Part shown: in pieces, positions 54,912-63,523 of the stretch | How positions within the stretch are numbered: the stretch's first letter is position 1 | Layout of the letters: each line of letters begins with the position of its first letter | DNA from: Saprospiraceae bacterium | Lineage (GTDB): Bacteria > Bacteroidota > Bacteroidia > Chitinophagales > Saprospiraceae | Direction of reading: 5' to 3' | Assembly (NCBI GenBank): GCA_029251525.1 | Contig: JAQXDE010000035.1 | Location: 248,001 to 312,000 of the forward strand | Length of the DNA stretch: 64,000 nt | Translations under genes and position numbers: made by a program | The notes under the pieces: model-generated | What the model was told of the DNA's origin: nothing | What the model saw: only the letters and a program-made list of their open reading frames with translations | The model's database searches: none

Positions 54912-54919
54912 CAAAGATA
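54912..54919 (-). promoter_or_regulatory. TAnnTTTG -7 box of the two-component operon
   Basis: On the minus strand TATCTTTG lies 5 bases before the ATG at 54906. With the usual ~7-base distance from the box to the start of transcription, the message would start at or just before the ATG and have almost no leader. The dihydrouridine synthase gene at 62518 shows the same arrangement. Confidence 0.55.
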
Positions 54920-54986
54920 GTTTTTCATGTGGATTTTTGGAAATGATATCTTTAAACAACTGATTTAGCGGGGTAAACAGCAAAAA

Positions 54987-55100
54987 GAATATCTTAAGAA
55001 CAAGGATATGAGAAGTAGGACGATGTTAATTTAAGATTGTACGATGAGAAGTATAACCAAATTTTTGAAATCCTTGTTCTTAAATCGCTAATCGATATTT
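54987..55100. repeat. palindromic repeat element, copy 1
   Basis: In the 312-base gap between divergent genes. TTAAGAACAAGGAT (54994-55007) is repeated inverted, exactly, at 55070-55083. Outer GAATATC and GATATTT ends extend the symmetry to about 114 bases. The words AAGGA, GAGAAGT and ATGTTA are shared with the element at 58834-58942. The remainder of this gap, 55101-55218, holds nothing else I can identify. Confidence 0.65.
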
Positions 55101-55218
55101 CCCAAGTCGTTAACCCCCTAACTTCTGCCGTTCAAAGATTTGATTTTCATCTGAGAAACAAGCCCCATAATATTGTGTTACAATTATTTAAAATCAAATC
55201 AATTTAAAATTATAGAAA

Positions 55219-57591
55219 ATGAACTACTTGAAAACTCTATTATTTATTCTTATCTCCTCCAACTTTCTTTTTGCCCAAAATCAAAAGATAGAAATAACAG
55301 GAACTGTTTTAGATAAAAACAGTCAAAATCCTGTAGAATTTGCAACAGTAATGATTGGCGATAATAAAACTAAAACAGCGATTACAGGAGTTACCACAGA
55401 ATTGGATGGGGAATTTAAGGTGGAAACTAATGCAACTGATTTTTACATTGAGATTAGTTTTATCGGTTTTGAAAATAAGACGATTACTGAATTTTCAATT
55501 AAGAATGGGAAGGTAAGTCTAGGTCAGATTTATATGAGTGAAAATAATCAGGAGCTGGAAGAAGTTGTTGTCAGAGCAGAAAAATCAACTACTGAATTTC
55601 GCCTTGATAAACGGGTTTTTAATGTTGGAAAAGATTTAAGTAGTACTGGAGCAAGCGCCTTAGAAGTGTTAAATAATGTTCCTTCTGTTAATGTGGACAT
55701 TGAAGGTGCAGTTAGTCTTCGAGGAAGTTCTGGTGTTCAAATTCTTATTAATGGAAAACCATCTGTCTTGGCAAGCGAACAAGGGAATGCCCTTGGAACG
55801 ATTACGGCAGATATGATTGACAAGATAGAAGTGATTACAAATCCTTCTGCAAAATATGATGCTGAAGGAACCTCCGGAATCATCAATATTGTCATTAAAA
55901 AAGAAGAACGAAAAGGAATTAATGGTTCTGTATCAATCAATACAGGTTTTCCTCAAAATCATAGTATTGGTTTGAGCTTAAATCGTCGAACTGAGAAATT
56001 TAATCTTTTTAGTCAAGTAGGAGTGGGATATCGAGAAATGCCAAATGACTCTGAGAATATCAATCGAGATTTAGTAAATGGTAAGACTGTATATTCAAAT
56101 GGTACGGAGCACCGTAATGAAAAGTTTTATAATTTAATATTGGGAACCGATTACCATATCAATAAAAACAATGTACTTACATTATCTGGAAGTTTTGCTT
56201 ATGAGGTAGAAGAGCAACCTTCATTGATTAATTTCAAATTGGAAGATGCAGCTGGAGATATTATTAATGAATGGAGTCGAACTGAAACTACTGAAGCTAA
56301 TAATCCAAAATATCGTTACGAGTTACAATACAAAAGTAACCTTAAGGGGCATAAAGATCATGCTTTATTGATAAGCGGATTAGGTAATTTTTTCGGCAAA
56401 GACCAATCCTCAAAATTTTTTAATAACGAAACTGTAGGGAGTGAAGCTTTTGCAGATCAGCAAACTGCCACTAATTTTAAAGAAGGAAAATATACTTTTA
56501 GCTTAGATTACACCAAACCTTTTTCTGATAAAATAACTTTAGAAACTGGTGCTCAATATGTTATCAATAATGTGAGTAATGATTTCGAGGTTAGGAATTT
56601 AATTAATGATGAATGGATTGCAGATGCTAGTCTAACCAATTTATTTGAATATGATCAAAAGGTGCTTGGTGTATATGGAACAGGTGCATATGAAGGTGAT
56701 AAATGGGGAGTCAAGTTAGGATTAAGAATGGAAAACACAGACCTCAAAACCTTGTTGGTAAATACTAATCAAGACAACGAAATAAATTTCACCAATTTCT
56801 TTCCAACGCTTCATACTTCTTATAAATTGACAGAAGCCTTTTCTATCCAAGGAGGTTATTCACGTAGAATTTTCAGACCAAGATTATGGGATCTAAATCC
56901 TTTTTTCAATATCAGAAATACCTTTTCCATCAGAACAGGAAATCCTGATTTACTTCCTGAGTTTACTGATTCCTATGAGGTGTCGAGTATTTATATTGCT
57001 GGCAAAACTACTTTTAGTGCTAGTGTTTACCATCGTTATACAACAGATGTGGTAGAAAGAGTTTCTACTTTTGAAAATAATGTCAACACTACCATGCCAA
57101 TGAATATTGGAACGAATCGGTCAACTGGTTTGGAAATTAATGTGAAATATTCAGCCAGTAAAAAATTATCTTTTAATGGTGACTTCAATTATAACTATTT
57201 TAATCGGCAAGGTGAATTAGAAGCGACTTCATTTGATTTTAATGCAAACCGTTGGTCTTCTAAAATAACTTCTAAAATTAAATTCCCTGCAGGTATTGAT
57301 TTTGAAATCACGGGACAGTATCGTTCTAAATATCAAACGGTGCAGAGTGTAGTGTCTGGTAATTTATTTGCGGATATAGGTTTGAGAAAAAAAATCATGA
57401 AAGGTAAAGGAGTTCTTAATTTTAGTGTAAGAGATTTAATTGCTTCAAGAATTAGAGAAAGTGAAACTAGTCAAGATGATTTTTATGCTTATAGTTTTAG
57501 ACAAAGAGGAAGGTTTATCACTTTAGGATTTAGTTATGGTTTTGGAAAAGGAGAAGCGATGGAGTTTTCAGGAGCGAAAAGAAGACATTAA
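55219..57591 (+). CDS. TonB-dependent receptor of the outer-membrane beta-barrel (PF14905-like) family
   Basis: A protein of 790 residues. Signal peptide MNYLKTLLFILISSNFLFAQ, a carboxypeptidase-like regulatory domain (ITGTVLDKNSQNPVEFATVM), then a TonB-box region ELEEVVVRAEKSTTEFRLDK. The plug domain shows NNVPSVNVDIEGAVSLRGSS, QILINGKPSV, IEVITNPSAKYDAEGTSGII and NIVIKKEERKGINGSVSINT. The barrel carries the family marks GGYSRRIFRPRLWDLNPFFN and RTGNPDLLPEF. This smaller class has no SusD partner and often takes up metal complexes or peptides; the substrate is unknown. It is divergent from the two-component operon, which may regulate it. A terminator follows the gene. Confidence 0.95.
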   Translation: MNYLKTLLFILISSNFLFAQNQKIEITGTVLDKNSQNPVEFATVMIGDNKTKTAITGVTTELDGEFKVETNATDFYIEISFIGFENKTITEFSIKNGKVSLGQIYMSENNQELEEVVVRAEKSTTEFRLDKRVFNVGKDLSSTGASALEVLNNVPSVNVDIEGAVSLRGSSGVQILINGKPSVLASEQGNALGTITADMIDKIEVITNPSAKYDAEGTSGIINIVIKKEERKGINGSVSINTGFPQNHSIGLSLNRRTEKFNLFSQVGVGYREMPNDSENINRDLVNGKTVYSNGTEHRNEKFYNLILGTDYHINKNNVLTLSGSFAYEVEEQPSLINFKLEDAAGDIINEWSRTETTEANNPKYRYELQYKSNLKGHKDHALLISGLGNFFGKDQSSKFFNNETVGSEAFADQQTATNFKEGKYTFSLDYTKPFSDKITLETGAQYVINNVSNDFEVRNLINDEWIADASLTNLFEYDQKVLGVYGTGAYEGDKWGVKLGLRMENTDLKTLLVNTNQDNEINFTNFFPTLHTSYKLTEAFSIQGGYSRRIFRPRLWDLNPFFNIRNTFSIRTGNPDLLPEFTDSYEVSSIYIAGKTTFSASVYHRYTTDVVERVSTFENNVNTTMPMNIGTNRSTGLEINVKYSASKKLSFNGDFNYNYFNRQGELEATSFDFNANRWSSKITSKIKFPAGIDFEITGQYRSKYQTVQSVVSGNLFADIGLRKKIMKGKGVLNFSVRDLIASRIRESETSQDDFYAYSFRQRGRFITLGFSYGFGKGEAMEFSGAKRRH

Positions 57592-57627
57592 TAAGTTGTT
57601 TCATAATATACTGATACTAATTCGGAA

Positions 57628-57671
57628 AAGTCCCGAATATCTAAGGAATTAGATGTTTGGGACTTTTTTTT
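57628..57671 (+). terminator. strong terminator after the TonB receptor gene
   Basis: A 17-bp stem, 57628-57644 with 57649-57665 (two G-T pairs), closed by a GGAA loop and followed by a T run to 57671. It means that the sigma-factor gene downstream needs its own promoter. It also rules against a TTG start at 57670, which would lie inside the T run. Confidence 0.85.
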
Positions 57672-57771
57672 GAAAAAAGATGAAAAATTTAAAGTAAAAT
57701 TACAACTGAATCGTCTTCCTAAGAGAATGAACATTATTTTCAATTATTCTCTGAAAAAATCAAAGACTTTT

Positions 57772-58338
57772 ATGTCTACATCAATGGCGGAAAAACAAGG
57801 AAAAAAAATCACCGGAGTTGTTCAGGAATACAGCAATAAGTTGTTTCGATTTATTCGAGGCAAGGTTGCTACGAATGTAGAAGCAGAAGATATTTTGCAA
57901 GAAGTTTGGTTTCAGTTAAGTAAAGTGGTTGAGTTGGATTCAATTGAACAATTGAGTGGGTGGTTGTTTAGAGTCGCACGAAACAAAGTGACTGATAATT
58001 ACAGAAAGAAAAAACCAGAGTTGTTGGAAGATTTTTCTTATGAAAATGAAGAAGGTGATTTGTTTTTAAAGGATATTCTGATGTCAGATTTTCCAACACC
58101 GGAGGAAGAGAATTTGAAAGAATTATTTTGGGAAGAGCTGTTTAAGGCATTGGATGAACTGCCAGAGAAACAAAAAAACGTTTTTATTTGGAATGAATTA
58201 GAAGATCAAACTTTTCAAGAGATTTCAGATAGAACGGGCGATAATATTAAGACATTGATTTCGAGAAAAAGATATGCGGTAAAACATTTACGGACTAGGA
58301 TGGAAAGTTTGTACAAAGAATTTTTTGAAGATGATTGA
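57772..58338 (+). CDS. ECF-type RNA polymerase sigma factor
   Basis: A protein of 188 residues from the ATG at 57772 (MSTSMAEKQGKKITGVVQEY). An in-frame ATG at 57727 is possible. Region 2 contains RFIRGKVATNVEAEDILQEV, WFQLSKV and LSGWLFRVARNKVTDNYRKK, which bind the core enzyme and -10 DNA. An acidic linker (DFSYENEEGDLFLKDILMSD) joins region 4 (ELPEKQKNVFIWNELEDQTF, then QEISDRTGDNIKTLISRKRY). It probably controls a small regulon. The small basic membrane protein 94 bases downstream could be its partner, as such pairs recur in this phylum, but it does not look like a standard anti-sigma factor. Confidence 0.9.
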   Translation: MSTSMAEKQGKKITGVVQEYSNKLFRFIRGKVATNVEAEDILQEVWFQLSKVVELDSIEQLSGWLFRVARNKVTDNYRKKKPELLEDFSYENEEGDLFLKDILMSDFPTPEEENLKELFWEELFKALDELPEKQKNVFIWNELEDQTFQEISDRTGDNIKTLISRKRYAVKHLRTRMESLYKEFFEDD

Positions 58339-58431
58339 CGAGTTTAAATCCTATTTATTTTACGTTTAAGCTTCAACGTATACTTTTAGAAAAAAATCAA
58401 TCAAATTGACAAAAGCAAAATTTAACTAATC

Positions 58432-58827
58432 ATGTACAATAATAATTTAAAAAATAAGAAATTTCACCCAATCAAAATTCTAGGAATAGCTGGGATGGTG
58501 GTGTTATTTTTAGGGATCGCTGGAGGAGTTGTAATGTTTTTGTGGAATGCAATTATCCCTGAAGTAACAGGATGGAAACCTTTGACTTATTGGCAATCAA
58601 TAGGACTTTTAGTACTTTTTAAAATTCTATTTGGCGGCTTTGGAAGAGGCTCTGGAAGACACCATCACCGTCGATCACGATGGAAGGTAATGAGAAACAA
58701 GTGGAGAGGAATGGGTTCAGCTGAAAGAAAGCAAATGAAAGAAAAATGGATGCATATGAATAAAGAGGAGAAAAGAGCGTTTAAACAAAAATGGAAAAAT
58801 TACTGTAAAGGGAAGGAAGAGGAATAA
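58432..58827 (+). CDS. small basic two-helix membrane protein
   Basis: A protein of 131 residues. Helix one spans ~16-38 (ILGIAGMVVLFLGIAGGVVM), followed by the loop IIPEVTGWKPLTYWQSIGLL leading into helix two (~55-68). Then comes GGFGRGSGRHHHRRSRWKVM and a strongly basic helical tail (KQMKEKWMHMNKEEKRAFKQ). The 'LWN.I.P...G...LTYWQ..GLLVL.KILFGG' core is a recurring Bacteroidota pattern with no known function, often next to ECF sigma genes. The His/Arg cluster could bind metal or nucleic acid (speculative). It probably forms an operon with the sigma gene. Confidence 0.7.
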   Translation: MYNNNLKNKKFHPIKILGIAGMVVLFLGIAGGVVMFLWNAIIPEVTGWKPLTYWQSIGLLVLFKILFGGFGRGSGRHHHRRSRWKVMRNKWRGMGSAERKQMKEKWMHMNKEEKRAFKQKWKNYCKGKEEE

Positions 58828-58833
58828 TTTTTT

Positions 58834-58942
58834 GAATATTGAATATCGATCAAGGAAAATCGATTTGAGAAGTTTGACAATGTTATTATGGACTATCAAC
58901 ATACTTCTCAAATCCTTATTCGATATTCCTTATTCGATATTC
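58834..58942. repeat. palindromic repeat element, copy 2
   Basis: About 109 bases. The inner arms GATTTGAGAAGT (left, ending ~58873) and ACTTCTCAAATC (right, from ~58902) pair exactly. The outer arms, built on the words GAATAT, AAGGA and ATCGA, pair imperfectly, out to GAATATT and GATATTC at the ends. It separates two convergent genes. Its right end contains the stop codon and last three codons of the formylglycine-generating-enzyme gene. I recall similar 'GATATTCCTTATTCGATATTC'-type palindromes from other Bacteroidota; this is not checked. Confidence 0.75.
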
Positions 58943-59979
58943 TTGACACATCGAAATCCTGTATGATTTAATCCAGTATCGGGACTAGAACCCATTCGAC
59001 GAGCATTTCTATAACCAGAGCAATATCCATCATTGCAAAGAAATGAGCCACCTCTAATTATCTTTTCTTGTTGATATGGGTTGTATGGATTAAAACCCAC
59101 ATCAGGCCCTTGAGTATTGATTTTTTCAGCATTAGGTTTTTTATAAAATTCTACATCTAACCAATCTGAGCACCACTCCCAAACATTTCCAGACATGTCA
59201 AAAAGGCCGTACTCATTTGCTTCAAAAGATTTAACTGGCGCTGTTGTCGAATATCCATCACTCATAATGTTTTTGAAAGGAAATGCTCCTTGCCAAAAAT
59301 TAGCTTTAGGTTTTCCTTTATTGACATTTTCATTCCCCCAAGGATAGATCGTGTTTTCTTTTCCACCTCTTGCTGCCCATTCCCATTCTGCTTCGGTAGG
59401 TAACCTTTTTCCAGACCATTTAGCATATTCCGCAGCATCTTCCCAAGAAATATGAACAACTGGGTGGTTCATTTTATTTTCCAAGTTACTATTAGGTCCC
59501 TCAGGATGTTGCCAGTCTGCACCTATTGTCCATCGCCACCATAAGGCTGGATTATTGAGAGGGACTTGTTCGGTTAATTCATGAAAAACCAATGCTCCAG
59601 GTTGAAGCAAACTGTCTGCAGGTTTTGGTGTGTTTGGTGGAAGACTAGTTTTTATCTCTTCCCAAATAATAGGTCGTTCTGCTGTTGTAATGTATTTTGT
59701 GGCTGCTATAAATTCTTTGAATTGTTGATTTGTCACTTCACTTTCATCCATCCAAAATGAATTTATTTTCACCTTATGTTTTGGAAATTCATTTGCGTCT
59801 GCTTGATCATTATCTCCACCCATATTTAAAGTCCCGCTTGGTATTAAAACCATCTCGTCTTTTTTTTCAATTATGATTGAGGTAGTATTGCTCGTGCAAC
59901 TCAAATGACATGTAACACAAAACAATAAAGAGATTAAAACGAAATAATGATTTTTGAAAAATGAGTGAGGCAAAGTCAT
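58930..59979 (-). CDS. formylglycine-generating enzyme (SUMF1) family lipoprotein
   Basis: A protein of 349 residues. A lipoprotein signal FVLISLLFCVTCHLSCTSNT puts it in the envelope. The FGE-sulfatase domain has the usual MVLIPSGTLNMGGDNDQADA opening, FWMDESEVTNQQFKEFI, HPVVHISWEDAAEYAKWSGK, RLPTEAEWEWAARGGKENTI, DMSGNVWEWCSDW and HTGFRCV. Unlike many SUMF1-like proteins, it keeps both cysteines of true FGE, Cys315 and Cys320 (GGSFLCNDGYCSGYR), with the same spacing of five. It could oxidise a sulfatase cysteine to formylglycine, but no sulfatase gene is in the window. GldK/GldJ gliding lipoproteins share this fold; their presence as an alternative cannot be excluded. The last codons come from a palindromic repeat. 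Confidence 0.85.
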   Translation of the reverse strand: MTLPHSFFKNHYFVLISLLFCVTCHLSCTSNTTSIIIEKKDEMVLIPSGTLNMGGDNDQADANEFPKHKVKINSFWMDESEVTNQQFKEFIAATKYITTAERPIIWEEIKTSLPPNTPKPADSLLQPGALVFHELTEQVPLNNPALWWRWTIGADWQHPEGPNSNLENKMNHPVVHISWEDAAEYAKWSGKRLPTEAEWEWAARGGKENTIYPWGNENVNKGKPKANFWQGAFPFKNIMSDGYSTTAPVKSFEANEYGLFDMSGNVWEWCSDWLDVEFYKKPNAEKINTQGPDVGFNPYNPYQQEKIIRGGSFLCNDGYCSGYRNARRMGSSPDTGLNHTGFRCVKNIE

Positions 59980-60112
59980 AAATTTAATTTTATTTAAAAA
60001 CGCTCGATAAGCAAAACTATGATTTTAATTGAAATAGATATGTAATTATTTTTTTTTAAATGAAAAAAAAATGATTCTTTGTAGAAATATATTTTCATTA
60101 AAAAATAATCTA

Positions 60113-60877
60113 ATGCTAAACGCAATCACTCGAGCTATAAGCCCAAATATGCATAATTGTGAACTCACACATTTTGAGAGAGAACCAATCAATATTCAAC
60201 AAGCCATTCAACAGCATAAAGAATATGAAAAAATTTTAGAGAAACTAGGATGTAAAATCATTTCTGCTGTTGCTGCACCAGATTTACCTGATAGTGTTTT
60301 TGTGGAAGATTGTGCAATTGTACTAGATGAGATTGCAATCATGACTCACCCTGGTGCTGAAAGTAGAAGAGAAGAAGTAAAAGGGATTGCAGAAGTTTTA
60401 GCACCTCATAGAGAGTTGTTTTTTATTGAATCTCCAGGGATTATTGACGGTGGAGATGTTTTAGTTATTGGGAGAAATATATGGGTGGGGTTGAGTAATA
60501 GAAGTAATCTCGGAGCCATTGAACAATTGCAAAAAATAACTTCAGCATTTGGTTATACTGTTTTAGGAGTAGAGGTTACAGATTGTTTGCATTTGAAATC
60601 TGCGGTTACTCAGGTAGCTGAAAATACTGTGCTATTAAATCCAAGTTGGATTAAAGTTGGTATTTTTAAGGACTTTAAAATCATCGAAACTCATCCAGAT
60701 GAACCCAATGCTTCAAATGCATTACCAATAAATGATGTTGTTCTTTTTCCAAAAGCTTATCCTTTGACTGCAAAAAGATTAGAAGAAAACGGTATCCAAA
60801 TTATCTATTTGGACAATTCAGAGGTAACGAAAGCAGAGGGAGCATTGACATGCTGCAGTATAATTTTTAAAACATAA
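60113..60877 (+). CDS. dimethylargininase-family (DDAH-like) amidinohydrolase
   Basis: A protein of 254 residues from the ATG at 60113 (MLNAITRAISPNMHNCELTH), where the family begins; an ATG 14 codons upstream adds an unrelated extension. It has the pentein fold of arginine-modifying enzymes: PDLPDSVFVEDCAIVLDEIA, GIIDGGDVLVIGRNIWVGLS, the catalytic His in DCLHLKSAVT and the nucleophile Cys near the end (EGALTCCS, first Cys, ~247). It should cleave N-methylated arginine to citrulline and methylamine, or act on a related amidine. Alternatives are other small amidinotransferase-like enzymes. It converges with the DUF1295 gene, ending only 3 bases away. Confidence 0.87.
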   Translation: MLNAITRAISPNMHNCELTHFEREPINIQQAIQQHKEYEKILEKLGCKIISAVAAPDLPDSVFVEDCAIVLDEIAIMTHPGAESRREEVKGIAEVLAPHRELFFIESPGIIDGGDVLVIGRNIWVGLSNRSNLGAIEQLQKITSAFGYTVLGVEVTDCLHLKSAVTQVAENTVLLNPSWIKVGIFKDFKIIETHPDEPNASNALPINDVVLFPKAYPLTAKRLEENGIQIIYLDNSEVTKAEGALTCCSIIFKT

Positions 60878-60880
60878 GTG

Positions 60881-61801
60881 TTAATTAGTTTTTTTGGGAA
60901 ACCACGGAAAAAACATATTTACACGTTCCTTATAATTTTTGTATTCAGGCCTTTTTTTTAAGGAGTAGTATTCTGATGGTATAGCTCCTGTCAAATAAAC
61001 TAAAGACAAATACATCACCCAAGAAACAAATAATAATCCTAAGCCAAGTAAAATCCAAATAACCATATGTTCTGACGATTGTAACGTTATCCAAGATGGA
61101 ATTGCTGCAATAACTAATGCATTCCATACCATCCACTCAGCGAAGTAATTGGGGTGTCTAGAGTATTGCCAGAGTCCGATATTACATACTTTATTTTTTT
61201 TACCAAGGGCAGACATTTTCCTTAAAAAACTTAATTTTTGTGTATCAGCTTTTGCTTCCATTAAAAAAGCTAGAATCCATAAAATCAATCCAATAATTTC
61301 AAAAATAGAAAAAGTTGGATTTGGATTTGAGGAAATTATTAGTGCAGGAAAAGCCAAAAATGAGGCATTGGCCAGACCTTGAGCCAACGCATCAACTTGC
61401 ATTGCTAGAGAAGTATTGGTTTTGCCAGCTCGTTCCCATCTACCTTTTTGATATTGATATCTTGGAAATTCTTTTTTCATATACCCTTTTTTCCAAAGCA
61501 TCAGTGCACCGATACCCATGCGCATTCCAATAAAAATATAAATACCTGCCACAATCCAAACTCTTAAATGATATCCCTCTCCAAAAAGAAGCGTAAGTAC
61601 ACCAATCACGAAAAGTCCCCACGGCCAACCAATATCAACGTAGCTTAATCTTCCAGTCTTCATGATTGGCCAGCAAACAACCAAACTGAAAAGAATTAGT
61701 TGTGTTAATCCATTTATTAAGGGAAGATTATTAAAAGAAGAGGTGATTAGTAAAATTACCCATCCAATGATAAACGGGAATAGTGACTTAATATATTTCA
61801 T
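60881..61801 (-). CDS. DUF1295 (steroid 5-alpha-reductase-like) membrane protein
   Basis: An integral membrane protein of 306 residues with about seven helices. The C-terminal half has the family motif LWQYSRHPNYFAEWMVWNAL and ends YYSLKKRPEYKNYKERVNMF, as in isoprenylcysteine methyltransferase and 5-alpha-reductase-like proteins, where the R-H-P-N-Y-x-x-E pattern binds the cofactor. The N-terminal part has LSYVDIGWPWGLFVIGVLTL, typical of DUF1295. Predicted to reduce or modify a lipid in the membrane; the substrate is unknown. It stands alone, ending against the convergent dimethylargininase-like gene. Confidence 0.88.
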   Translation of the reverse strand: MKYIKSLFPFIIGWVILLITSSFNNLPLINGLTQLILFSLVVCWPIMKTGRLSYVDIGWPWGLFVIGVLTLLFGEGYHLRVWIVAGIYIFIGMRMGIGALMLWKKGYMKKEFPRYQYQKGRWERAGKTNTSLAMQVDALAQGLANASFLAFPALIISSNPNPTFSIFEIIGLILWILAFLMEAKADTQKLSFLRKMSALGKKNKVCNIGLWQYSRHPNYFAEWMVWNALVIAAIPSWITLQSSEHMVIWILLGLGLLFVSWVMYLSLVYLTGAIPSEYYSLKKRPEYKNYKERVNMFFPWFPKKTN

Positions 61802-62505
61802 CCCTAAAAATATATATAGTTATTGATTAAAAAGAATTTTTCTTGTTTTTGCAATTTACATGGAACAAGTTAAGTTCAAGAAATTCCTTTTGGATATTTT
61901 TATAATTATATTCTTACTGAATCTTAGGTATAAAATAATCCAGTTTTTTTCGATTGTCCACTTTTACTTTTATTTATCCTGCTTGCCTCTTACCTCGAAC
62001 TCCCAAAATACCCATTCTTTGGTGAGTGCGAAAAAGTGACTATTGATAATATGTGTAAATTTTTATTTGATTATTATTTAATATCAATAGGATGCAAAAA
62101 CGACAGAAGTACATTTGGAAAAGAGAATTTATAAAAAAGTACAATTTGAGAACATTGAGTGGAATTAACTTTTTACTGATGCTTTGAAAAAAAATTGTCG
62201 AGTTGGTAGATAATTTGAAAAAAGTATTTGTGGTGGCAAAATTTTTTACCATTAAGTTTAGGATAGAGAAACGAGGAATATAAATCAATGTTGGTTATTT
62301 TATATGCAGAATTAGATAAATATGGTTTTAATATCTACAATGATGGAAAAGTTTAAAATTGAAAATAAATGTTTAAGCTAGTGCGATGGAATAAGGGAAA
62401 ATTAGAATTGCTGAATTTATTTTCGAATCTGAAATCCTCAATCAAATAGATTGATCTAAATATTTAAAATGGTCTACCTACTATATTAACTTAATTGGAA
62501 AAACT
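61802..62505. other. intergenic stretch without a convincing gene
   Basis: About 700 bases between divergent genes. A minus-strand frame at 62040-62288 (82 codons) has the composition of chance AT-rich translation. A plus-strand piece near 62288-62340 (MLVILYAELDKYGFNIYNDG) looks more protein-like but is bounded by stops, and may be part of a decayed gene. I see no hairpin or repeat. Confidence 0.35.
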
Positions 62506-62513
62506 TATCTTTG
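62506..62513 (+). promoter_or_regulatory. TAnnTTTG -7 box, probably for a leaderless message
   Basis: TATCTTTG lies 4 bases before the ATG at 62518. It matches the consensus exactly and, as for the histidine kinase gene, leaves almost no room for a leader. Confidence 0.55.
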
Positions 62514-62517
62514 CAAA

Positions 62518-63492
62518 ATGAGTCCCACACTGCTTTCTTCTCCCTTACAAGGGTTTACAGATTATAGATTTAGAAATACTTTCAATAAATATTTTGGTGG
62601 AGTGGATACTTTTTATGCACCCTATATTAGATTGAATGGAAAAATGGTCATTAAGGCAAATTTTGATCGAGATATTCAATTGAAAAATAATACAACTGTA
62701 AATGTTATTCCTCAAATTATGACCAATGATGCTGATGAATTTATTTTCGTCACTAAATTTGTTCAAAGCTTAGGTTATCAAGAACTAAATTGGAATCTTG
62801 GATGTCCGTATCCGATGGTAATTAATAAATGTATGGGTTCTGGATTGATTAATGATCCTGATCGAATTGATCGCATCCTTGACAGAGTGCATTCTGAAAC
62901 TGATATTACTGTTTCTATGAAAATGAGAATGGGGTATGATGATAATAAAGAAATAATTAATTCATTTCCTGTGCTTGGAAAATATCCTTTAAAAAATATA
63001 GCAATACATGCACGAATAGGAAAACAGCTATATAAAGGTGGTGTTGATTTAGATGGTTTTCAAAAATGTATTGATCATAGTCCTCATAAACTTTACTATA
63101 ATGGAGACATTACGACAGTTGAGATATTTCGGAGGATGAAGGAACGTTTTCCAGTGATAGATCATTGGATGCTTGGCCGAGGGTTAATAGCTGATCCTTT
63201 TTTGCCATTAATGATAAAAAATAATTCGGAAGAATATCCTGAAGATCGTTTTGAGATATTTAGCAAATTTCACGACAGGCTATTTTCAGAATACGAACAG
63301 AAGTTAACTGGTGATAAACAAATCATTATGAAGATGCTCCATTTTTGGCAGTATTTTGCAAAACCACTTTCTAACCCAACGAAGATTGTGAAAAAAATAA
63401 AAAAGGCAAAAACTATAGCGGTATACGATGAAGCGGTAGCTGAAATTTTAGATAATGAACGAGAGTTTCATTATTCTAAAATTTCAACCTAG
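62518..63492 (+). CDS. tRNA-dihydrouridine synthase family protein (second copy)
   Basis: A protein of 324 residues with the Dus barrel: LLSSPLQGFTDYRFRNTFNK at the N-terminus, NWNLGCPYPMVINKCMGSGL with the catalytic GCP cysteine, VSMKMRMGYDDNKE, AIHARIGKQLYKGGVDLDGF, LYYNGDITT and HWMLGRGLIADPFL. The 'LQGFTDYRFRN' start and 'YPMVINKC' differ from the DusB at 10881-11870 and are nearer the DusC-like group. It would modify another uridine in tRNA. A fungal or archaeal-type tail is absent. It has its own -7 box and is convergent with the aldolase gene at the right edge. Confidence 0.9.
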   Translation: MSPTLLSSPLQGFTDYRFRNTFNKYFGGVDTFYAPYIRLNGKMVIKANFDRDIQLKNNTTVNVIPQIMTNDADEFIFVTKFVQSLGYQELNWNLGCPYPMVINKCMGSGLINDPDRIDRILDRVHSETDITVSMKMRMGYDDNKEIINSFPVLGKYPLKNIAIHARIGKQLYKGGVDLDGFQKCIDHSPHKLYYNGDITTVEIFRRMKERFPVIDHWMLGRGLIADPFLPLMIKNNSEEYPEDRFEIFSKFHDRLFSEYEQKLTGDKQIIMKMLHFWQYFAKPLSNPTKIVKKIKKAKTIAVYDEAVAEILDNEREFHYSKIST

Positions 63493-63523
63493 GATTGTTA
63501 ATGTTTGTAAGTAATTTTCTAAT

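Noticed and set aside
62040-62288. 82-codon frame on the minus strand
   Set aside because: Low-complexity AT-driven composition, no start context and no motif.
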